Shown piece by piece: positions 14,393-19,695 of a stretch of 19,695 nt of DNA. Below the pieces are notes generated by a model. It had not been told where the DNA came from. It ran no database searches and was given only the letters and a program-made list of their open reading frames with translations. Every line of letters starts with the position of its first letter. Positions within the stretch are counted from its first letter, which is position 1. Source of the stretch: Bacteroidales bacterium UBA2198. Its GTDB lineage: Bacteria; Bacteroidota; Bacteroidia; Bacteroidales; VadinHA17. A program made the translations under genes and the position numbers. The stretch covers positions 1 through 19,695 of the forward strand of contig DCVC01000120.1 in NCBI GenBank assembly GCA_002328625.1, given 5' to 3'.

Positions 14393-16936
14393 CTACTCAA
14401 TATTAATAGTTACTGCACTGCCTTTCAATCCTTTAGATTGTGCTTTTACTGTAAATGAGCCGGTTGCACCCTTATCTGCCTTAACAATTACAAGGCACAA
14501 TCCATTATATGCTTTTCTGTATGAAGCCTGGAAAGGATCGTGGCTTGTTGCATCACCATTGTCAACTGCGACTATTTTGCCCGGGCCATCAATAGTGAAA
14601 TTCACAAGATTGATGCTGCGGGGAACGAGCCATTTATCCTTATCCTCAATCCTGATGGTAATGAAGGCCAGGTCACTACCGTCCGGTTTTATCACTGATC
14701 TGTCGGATGATGCAGATATCTGTGCTGGCCTGCCTGTCGTCTTCATCACATCTTCAGCCCATTTTGCTCCGTTTTTGTAAGCGATTACCCTGAGTTCTCC
14801 TGGCTGATAAACCACCTCATCCCACCGAAGCCTGTATTCATACTGACCTTTTTTCTTTTTACCAAGCGACTTGCCGTTAAGGAAAAGTTCTGCTTCATCT
14901 CCCGAGGTATATACATGAACCGATGTGACAAGACCATTTCTTTCCGGCCAGTTCCAGTGGGGAAGGATATGAGCCATGGGGAGATCCGGTCTCCATTTTG
15001 ACTGATACAGATAAAAACGATCCTTCTTAAAGCCCGCAAGATCGAGAATTCCGAAATAACTGCTTCTCGACGGTACTTCTGTAACATTTTGTTTGTCAAG
15101 TAATTCCTTGGCAATCTCATATCTTCTTGTACCAGGCCTTAAACCGGTAAGATCTCCTCCATAGGGTGTGGGCTCTCCGATGTAATCGAAGCCTGTCCAG
15201 ACAAATTCACCAAACACTCCCGGGTATTTTTCCTGCATTTCCCATTGTTGATCTGCTGTGGAGGCCCATGCAGGGTACGCAAGGTCATAGGAGGAGATCT
15301 GGAAAATCCCTTTTCCGGGTAGATTTTTGTTAAGATCTCCCTCTGCCACAGGGAAGAAGTATTCACCTCTTGAGCTGACTGTCGATGCAGACTCGCTGGA
15401 ATGAAAAGGCAGGTTGTCATTGTCTTTTAATGTAAAGAATGCATCATACCTGTGCAGACGATAGTTTATTCCAAACACATCAAGAGTTTTCTGGAAACCA
15501 TTTGTTCCCGATTCGTCCCAGTTGCATCCGACGGTAACCAGCCTTGTGACATCTTCAGATTTAACAATAGCTCTCAGACTTTCCGATAGCGCCGGATTAT
15601 TCTGGTCATTGACTTCATTGCCGGTGCTCCACATAAAGACGGAAGGGTGGTTTCGATCACGGCGGACCATTGCTCTGAGGTCTTCATTGTGCCAGGCATA
15701 GAACAGTTTATTATAATCGTTTCTTTTCTTGGGAGTTTTCCATGTATCAAATGCTTCAACCTGAACAAGAAAACCCAGCTTGTCGCACAGATCAAGCAGT
15801 TCCGGTGCGGGAGGATTATGACTTGTCCTGATCGCATTGCAACCCATCTCTTTCAATATTTCCAGCTGGCGTTCTGCGGCCCTTGTATTGAACGCGGCTC
15901 CCAGTGCTCCAAGATCATGGTGATTGCATACTCCCATAACCTCTACTCTTTTGCCGTTCAGGTAAAATCCGTCGCGGGGCGTGAAACTCAGAGTCCTGAA
16001 ACCGAAATTGGTTTCATAAATATCTGTAATTATTGTATCCTGCAGAAGAGTCACAGCAACTTTGTAAAGTTCAGGATTTTCAATATCCCAGAGAACAGGA
16101 TCTTTAACAGGTATATCAAGTCTGAATTTGTGGTCTGCAGAGGCAGGCAGTGTTGCTGTCGCGGTTACCGATTCGGCAACCGGCTCGGCAGATGCTTCTC
16201 CCTTTTTATTCAGCTTATATACTGCCGCCTTAATTGTTATGTTAACCGGTTGCTTAAGGTGGCTCTCCACCTCAGCAGAGACACTTAATATACCCCTTTC
16301 ATTCTTTATCTCAGGTGTTGTACAAAACACACCGTTATGCGAGATGTGAACAGATGAGGTTTTTACCAGCCAGACATTGCGATAAAGTCCTGCACCGGGA
16401 TACCATCTTGAATCCCAGATTTTTGTATTGAGCCTTACTGCAATAAGGTTCTCTTTGCCGATATTGATATATGGTGTGAGGTCAAGCCTGAATGAGGTAT
16501 AACCATAAGGCCATCCACCAACATAAATACCATTCAGCCACACTTCGGAGTATGCCATTGCACCGTCGAAATCGATGTAAATCCGTTTGCCGTCGTCGGC
16601 CTTATTCACGGTAAAATGTTTCCTGTACCATCCGATACCTTTCCATGGCAGAAGGCCGGTATTGTTTTCAAGAGTATCACTGAAAGGACCTTCAATTGCC
16701 CAGTCGTGAGGAAGATCAATTGTGCGCCAGTCATTGTCGTTTGCAGAAGGGAGATGAAGCCCCTCCGGCTCCCTGTCAAATTCAATGGTTTCGGTGAAAG
16801 CGTTAAAATACTTTACAAATTTCCAGCCCTCATTAAAAGACTCCCTTGTCCTTGGGGAATTCCGGGCTTGTATAACCTCAAATGTACATAACGTCAATAC
16901 CAGGATCATTAAACCAAGAAGAGATATTTTTTTCAT
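14393..16936 (-). CDS. Secreted GH2 family glycosidase (beta-galactosidase-like)
   Basis: An 847-residue protein with a Sec signal peptide (about 1-24). The domain order is GH2 sugar-binding jelly roll (about 32-195), Ig-like middle domain (about 200-315), TIM barrel (about 320-600), DUF4982-like beta domain (about 640-720) and a C-terminal Ig-like domain (about 745-847). Catalytic acid/base is E441 in TGNEV (438-442) and the nucleophile is E515 in HSSES (512-516). HNPPAP (373-378) is the usual substrate-pocket segment. GH2 members cleave beta-galactosides, beta-glucuronides or beta-mannosides; this domain layout is most common among Bacteroidota beta-galactosidases, but specificity is not readable from motifs. 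It leads the operon with the YfcC and YdeI genes. No SusC/SusD pair is in the window, which is unusual for Bacteroidota polysaccharide loci. Confidence 0.93.
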   Translation of the reverse strand: MKKISLLGLMILVLTLCTFEVIQARNSPRTRESFNEGWKFVKYFNAFTETIEFDREPEGLHLPSANDNDWRTIDLPHDWAIEGPFSDTLENNTGLLPWKGIGWYRKHFTVNKADDGKRIYIDFDGAMAYSEVWLNGIYVGGWPYGYTSFRLDLTPYINIGKENLIAVRLNTKIWDSRWYPGAGLYRNVWLVKTSSVHISHNGVFCTTPEIKNERGILSVSAEVESHLKQPVNITIKAAVYKLNKKGEASAEPVAESVTATATLPASADHKFRLDIPVKDPVLWDIENPELYKVAVTLLQDTIITDIYETNFGFRTLSFTPRDGFYLNGKRVEVMGVCNHHDLGALGAAFNTRAAERQLEILKEMGCNAIRTSHNPPAPELLDLCDKLGFLVQVEAFDTWKTPKKRNDYNKLFYAWHNEDLRAMVRRDRNHPSVFMWSTGNEVNDQNNPALSESLRAIVKSEDVTRLVTVGCNWDESGTNGFQKTLDVFGINYRLHRYDAFFTLKDNDNLPFHSSESASTVSSRGEYFFPVAEGDLNKNLPGKGIFQISSYDLAYPAWASTADQQWEMQEKYPGVFGEFVWTGFDYIGEPTPYGGDLTGLRPGTRRYEIAKELLDKQNVTEVPSRSSYFGILDLAGFKKDRFYLYQSKWRPDLPMAHILPHWNWPERNGLVTSVHVYTSGDEAELFLNGKSLGKKKKGQYEYRLRWDEVVYQPGELRVIAYKNGAKWAEDVMKTTGRPAQISASSDRSVIKPDGSDLAFITIRIEDKDKWLVPRSINLVNFTIDGPGKIVAVDNGDATSHDPFQASYRKAYNGLCLVIVKADKGATGSFTVKAQSKGLKGSAVTINIE

Positions 16937-17056
16937 ATGGTAAAGAGTATGATTTTTTTCCTAAAGTAGGTAATTCAGGGTAGAAAGTCAATTTTAGAAA
17001 TATTAATAATCGTAAAATAATTGGGGTAGAGACTGTTTAAAAAGACATAATTTACC

Positions 17057-17099
17057 CACCATCGGTCCGGGATACAAATTTTGGTTAAGAACGATGGTG
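17057..17099. repeat. Inverted repeat CACCATCG...CGATGGTG
   Basis: CACCATCG (17057-17064) and CGATGGTG (17092-17099) are exact inverted copies separated by 27 bp. It lies between the GH2 operon and the SLOG-like gene. It could be an operator or a mobile element scar; nothing else supports a specific role. Confidence 0.4.
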
Positions 17100-17164
17100 C
17101 AGTCCTGGCTTGTCACCCATTGTTTTTCCTGTCGTAAGAACAGGGAACAAAATCGCAAATACCG

Positions 17165-17195
17165 TAACAAGCAACTTACCTATACCCGCTTGTTA
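17165..17195. repeat. Inverted repeat TAACAAGC...GCTTGTTA just past the SLOG gene (attC-like appearance)
   Basis: TAACAAGC (17165-17172) and GCTTGTTA (17188-17195) form an 8-bp stem around a 15-base loop, starting 20 bp after the SLOG gene stop. The flanks both carry GCAAAT. Position and AAC/GTT ends recall integron attC sites, but the outer core bases do not match the R' consensus and a second inner stem is missing. It lacks a T-run, so it is not a normal terminator. Confidence 0.4.
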
Positions 17196-17215
17196 TGTGC
17201 TTGCAAATTTAGCTG

Positions 17216-17680
17216 TTATTGAATGTAGACAATTCTTTTCCCCGTTTGTTTCAATAGTTCTTCTAAATTGCCTCCTTCACTTGCGAAACCGACTGATATT
17301 TCATTTGCTAGATCTATCATCATTTTGTTGCGGACTTGAGCTGTTTTTTCAGTTACTCTCTTTACGTCCTTATCAAAAGGGGTAATTATCAAAAGTCTGC
17401 CTTGATCCAGTTCTTGTTTAATCTCTGGTATCAGTTTATTTTTCAGACCTCTAGCCAATGCAATAATTATAGGTTGATTCCCTTTCATTAAATAGTGAAG
17501 TACATCTTTTTCAATCTGGCTCTGAAATCCACTTATTATACATTTCCCCTTTTCTCTCTGGTCTATGGCCCAGTCATAACATTTAAGGACTATACTTGCA
17601 GGAACTTTCCTGCTACAAAGAAAAGCTGTTTTAGGTAATTCCAATAGTCTTATGTTTCCGATATGCTCTTTTATTTGCAT
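17216..17680 (-). CDS. Stand-alone DprA/SLOG-like Rossmann-fold protein
   Basis: A 154-residue protein that matches only the Rossmann core of DNA-processing protein DprA. IISGFQSQIEKDVLHYL (48-64) fits the Ser-Gly loop and the helix where DprA has SGxAxGID and H. PIIIALARGLK (70-80) fits the next strand-loop. RN (117-118) precedes the strand seen in DprA as the RNR region, and GKRIVYI closes the fold. It lacks the DprA N-terminal SAM and C-terminal winged-helix domains (DprA is about 300-380 residues). Stand-alone SLOG proteins are predicted sensors or processors of nucleotide ligands, often in defence or conflict loci. The nearby AlbA_2 gene supports this. It lies 239 bp from that gene with a repeat cluster between them, so it may have its own promoter. 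Confidence 0.7.
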   Translation of the reverse strand: MQIKEHIGNIRLLELPKTAFLCSRKVPASIVLKCYDWAIDQREKGKCIISGFQSQIEKDVLHYLMKGNQPIIIALARGLKNKLIPEIKQELDQGRLLIITPFDKDVKRVTEKTAQVRNKMMIDLANEISVGFASEGGNLEELLKQTGKRIVYIQ

Positions 17681-17706
17681 GTTGAATTGATATTATTTCG
17701 CTATCT

Positions 17707-17943
17707 GGTAAATTCCGGTAAAAGTTTAGGCATCATTGAATTCTTAATTCATTGTAAATCATACATTTTGATTAAATGTAAAAATCGTATCTGGTAATAT
17801 CGGGTAAAAGTATTTAAGCTGGTTATTATTCGATAATTCGGTAATTTCCGGTAATTCAATCTACGCTTGTTAAAATATAACTTATTGTATAGCATTAGAT
17901 TATAATGATGCCTTTAATTTTATCCGGTAATTTCCGGTAATTC
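17707..17943. repeat. Four copies of an 18-bp direct repeat, GGTAATTTCCGGTAATTC consensus
   Basis: Copies lie at 17707-17724, 17793-17810, 17840-17857 and 17926-17943. The last two are identical; the first two differ at a few bases (GGTAAATTCCGGTAAAAG and GGTAATATCGGGTAAAAG). Start-to-start distances are 86, 47 and 86 bp. Each copy holds two GGTAA units 10 bp apart, about one helical turn. The fourth copy lies inside the end of the AlbA_2 gene and encodes part of its last residues (ELPEIT). Spacing is irregular and there are no conserved-length spacers as in CRISPR. They could be operators or a small repeat element. Confidence 0.75.
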
Positions 17944-19317
17944 TTTGTTTGTTTTGATATATTTTGTTGATGGTCCTTCACCAATTTTGGAGAGCCATCC
18001 GCCATCTAAAAGTTTGGATATATCAAGACGGGCTGTTTTTTCTGAAATCTTTCCTTCAAAGAATTTTTCATAATCTTCTCTGGTAAAATGCTCACCTACC
18101 TTTAACTTCTTCAGATAATCAACCATTCGTTCATTAATGGTAACTGGTTTTGGCGTACCAAAAAGTGTCAATGATGTATAACCGTTTTGTGTTATCCACT
18201 CTGGAGCTTTCAAACCATATTCAAGAAATCTGTTTTTTATTAATGGAAGACCTCTTCCTTTCTTTTCCATTTTTCCTCTAAGAAAGAACATATGGGCAAT
18301 CATTGGATTGCGAAAAACAGCATGATAAATTTCAAAACTATTCTTACTCTTTAAAATTCCTTCTGGTATTTCGCCTGAATTGGTGATTTCTATCTTATCC
18401 CTGTAAATATTTATACTAACTTCGCCTGATGCATCACCGTAATCCCTATGTACCATGGCATTGACAACAGCCTCATCCAACGCCTCCAAAGGGTAGCGTT
18501 CTCTGTCTGTACGGTTCCAATCATCATGTTTGAATTCACTCAAGATAGGTAACTGTTGCTTGAAATAGTTTTGTACATGTTCAAAAGCTTTGAATAAATG
18601 GTCTTCGATTATTAAAGAATCGTCATACTGGCTACCAGTTTTACCATAAGGCATTACGGTTATCCTGATTCTGCATTGAGGAAGAAATTTAACTGGATCG
18701 TTACCATATAAAACCACAGAACCATTTTTAACTGAGTTTAGATCAAACAATTGGAAATAGCTCAAGAAGTTTTCTGGTTCATGTGGGAGGCTCTTGCCTC
18801 TTCCTAAAGTTTTTGCCTCGGAAATGGTTTTTTTAATTTCTGTAAGGTCTAAATCATCAAAGACAACATCGATTGCAGTTAATTTTTCCCAGGCTGAAGC
18901 AAATTTGCTTGGATTTCGAAGCAATAAACTGATATCATCAGGATTTGCAATAATCGATCCGGATCCTTTTCTAATATAATATTTTCCTTCGAATGAATAG
19001 GGTTGACGTGTGCCTTTTAATACATTAATTAAAAGTACGGATTCGCCTTTATATGTGTCTTTTATGACATAAACCAACGGCTGGGGGACTATCATTTCAG
19101 CTATAGCACTTTTCAGTTCATCGGTTTTATTATCAATGTCTTCTGAAATTCCGTAAACTTGTTTGCCTGAATGCCCGACAATAATCCATCCGCCGTCAGT
19201 ATTAAGGAAAGCACAAATGGTTCTTATGGTCTTTTTCAGATCATAATCTATCTGAAATTCGATCTGAACATTCTCTCTTTGTTGGATTAATTCTGAAATA
19301 AAATTATTTCTACTCAT
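17920..19317 (-). CDS. AlbA_2 (Schlafen-type) / HATPase_c_4 / winged-helix protein
   Basis: A 465-residue protein. Residues about 8-130 are an AlbA_2 (Schlafen AAA_4-type) domain, with E-x-x-x-I-E-F near the start, AFLNTDGGWIIVGHS (36-50) and YYIRKGSGS (113-121). Residues about 270-385 are a HATPase_c_4 (RecG-like) domain, with EALDEAVVNAMVHRDY at 278-293 and G-R-G-L-P at 354-358. Residues about 391-455 are a winged helix. This architecture is often misnamed ATP-dependent helicase RecG and is predicted to be a DNA-binding, ATP- or nucleotide-responsive regulator. The start is set by a TAATG overlap with the upstream gene, so the two are coupled. The last residues (ELPEITG) are encoded by one copy of the 18-bp repeat, suggesting the C-terminus was remodelled by that repeat. 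Confidence 0.88.
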   Translation of the reverse strand: MSRNNFISELIQQRENVQIEFQIDYDLKKTIRTICAFLNTDGGWIIVGHSGKQVYGISEDIDNKTDELKSAIAEMIVPQPLVYVIKDTYKGESVLLINVLKGTRQPYSFEGKYYIRKGSGSIIANPDDISLLLRNPSKFASAWEKLTAIDVVFDDLDLTEIKKTISEAKTLGRGKSLPHEPENFLSYFQLFDLNSVKNGSVVLYGNDPVKFLPQCRIRITVMPYGKTGSQYDDSLIIEDHLFKAFEHVQNYFKQQLPILSEFKHDDWNRTDRERYPLEALDEAVVNAMVHRDYGDASGEVSINIYRDKIEITNSGEIPEGILKSKNSFEIYHAVFRNPMIAHMFFLRGKMEKKGRGLPLIKNRFLEYGLKAPEWITQNGYTSLTLFGTPKPVTINERMVDYLKKLKVGEHFTREDYEKFFEGKISEKTARLDISKLLDGGWLSKIGEGPSTKYIKTNKELPEITG

Positions 19318-19695
19318 TATTTTATTATTGACTTTTCAATTAGTTTCCTAATCCTTTCGGGATATTTAAATTGACTTTCAAGATGCAAGCTGATATTCTC
19401 TAGATCAATATATTCCTGAACCCAATTTCCAGTTCTTTTTGATGCAGGTCTTTCTTTATCTTTTATTGCTTCATTATACATTCTGACACACCTTGTATCC
19501 ATTACTTTACAGTTTTCAAATGAAATCTTTTCGAAGTCTAATCTTCTTAATGACATATCTTCAATAAAATATGAATCTTTAAATAACGACCTTGTATAAA
19601 CAACCCGGGAATCAGCCAAAACAAATCTTGGAATGTTTCTTTTGTATGCTTTTTCAAATTCCTGGTGAACTGTAAGCATCCGGCAAGCCGCGTCT
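19317..19695 (-). CDS. C-terminal part of an uncharacterised, possibly DUF4062-like, protein (cut by window edge)
   Basis: The frame is open past the first ATG (19679) to the window edge, giving D-A-A-C-R before it, so the real start is probably outside. The visible part has E-F-E-K-A-Y-K-R-N-I-P-R-F-V and, later, N-W-V-Q-E-Y-I, a pattern similar to the region after the nucleotide-binding core in DUF4062 proteins (E-x-x-A-x-x-x-x-I-P then NW-x-x-F). The similarity is weak and judged by eye. Its stop overlaps the AlbA_2 start as TAATG, so the two proteins are probably made in a fixed ratio and work together. Confidence 0.5.
   Translation of the reverse strand, partial: DAACRMLTVHQEFEKAYKRNIPRFVLADSRVVYTRSLFKDSYFIEDMSLRRLDFEKISFENCKVMDTRCVRMYNEAIKDKERPASKRTGNWVQEYIDLENISLHLESQFKYPERIRKLIEKSIIK

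Larger units (their letters stand above)
16937..17215. other. Intergenic region at the boundary between the GH2 operon and the accessory genes
   Basis: A 279-bp gap. The GH2 promoter should be in its left part (minus strand), but no clear -33/-7 pair stands out. It contains an 8-bp inverted repeat with a long loop (17057-17099) and a second one at 17165-17195. GAGACTGTTTAAAAAG at 17029-17044 resembles the ends of some insertion sequences but has no partner. No supported gene is in it. It may mark the junction of acquired DNA. Confidence 0.45.

Noticed and set aside
15647..16288. 213-codon plus-strand ORF inside the GH2 gene
   Set aside because: It lies entirely antisense to a clear GH2 coding frame, with no domain or signal of its own; a shadow of codon usage.
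17029..17044. GAGACTGTTTAAAAAG as an insertion-sequence end
   Set aside because: No matching inverted copy and no transposase remnant in the window; the resemblance alone is weak.
17707..17943. The 18-bp repeats as a CRISPR array
   Set aside because: Spacing is irregular (86, 47, 86 bp), one copy lies in a coding sequence, repeats vary and no cas gene is present.

Overview
The window looks like part of a chromosome from a Bacteroidota bacterium, probably an environmental Bacteroidales-type lineage. The signs are low to moderate GC, AT-rich leaders with few Shine-Dalgarno sequences, and many Sec or lipoprotein signal peptides. Families typical of that phylum are also present: FAS1 lipoprotein, YdeI/OmdA, YfcC/DcuC, GH2 with a DUF4982-like tail, a TAT-type enolase-superfamily protein and a B12-MerR regulator. 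This taxonomic call is inference; there is no rRNA or tRNA here.

Region 1 (1-3099): the 3' end of a ceramidase-like gene on +, a convergent DUF2905 membrane protein, and a decayed C-terminal fragment of an AspT/YidE-type transporter. Next come two minus-strand genes: a two-domain FAS1 lipoprotein with its own intrinsic terminator, then a MerR-type regulator that keeps both motifs of the B12-dependent CarH/LitR photoreceptors. The 10-mer TAATGTTAAA lies just upstream of the regulator and twice in tandem upstream of the FAS1 gene, so it is a candidate operator.

Region 2 (3100-9851): a tightly packed plus-strand run of five genes. They encode a lipoprotein of unknown function, a PflA-like (COG1180) radical SAM enzyme with a shortened C-terminus, a PaaK-like adenylate-forming ligase, a second radical SAM enzyme with a SPASM/twitch-like C-terminus, and an exported PQQ-like beta-propeller. 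Two radical SAM enzymes around an adenylating enzyme, flanked by envelope proteins, do not match a pathway I know. This is the best candidate here for an undescribed system.

Region 3 (9941-16936): a minus-strand carbohydrate and sugar-acid region. A GH2 glycosidase, a YfcC-type carboxylate transporter and a YdeI/OmdA protein form one operon, followed by a pair of perfect hairpins. Beyond them are a small secreted lipocalin-like protein and a TAT-exported enolase-superfamily enzyme related to mannonate/gluconate dehydratases.

Region 4 (16937-19695): a more AT-rich accessory segment on the minus strand. It holds a DUF4062-like protein cut by the window edge, an AlbA_2/HATPase_c_4/winged-helix protein coupled to it by a TAATG overlap, and a stand-alone DprA/SLOG-like protein. 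Four copies of an 18-bp repeat lie between the last two, and an inverted repeat sits just past the last gene. The set resembles a small nucleotide-sensing or defence cassette. I saw no CRISPR array, rRNA, tRNA or intact transposase.
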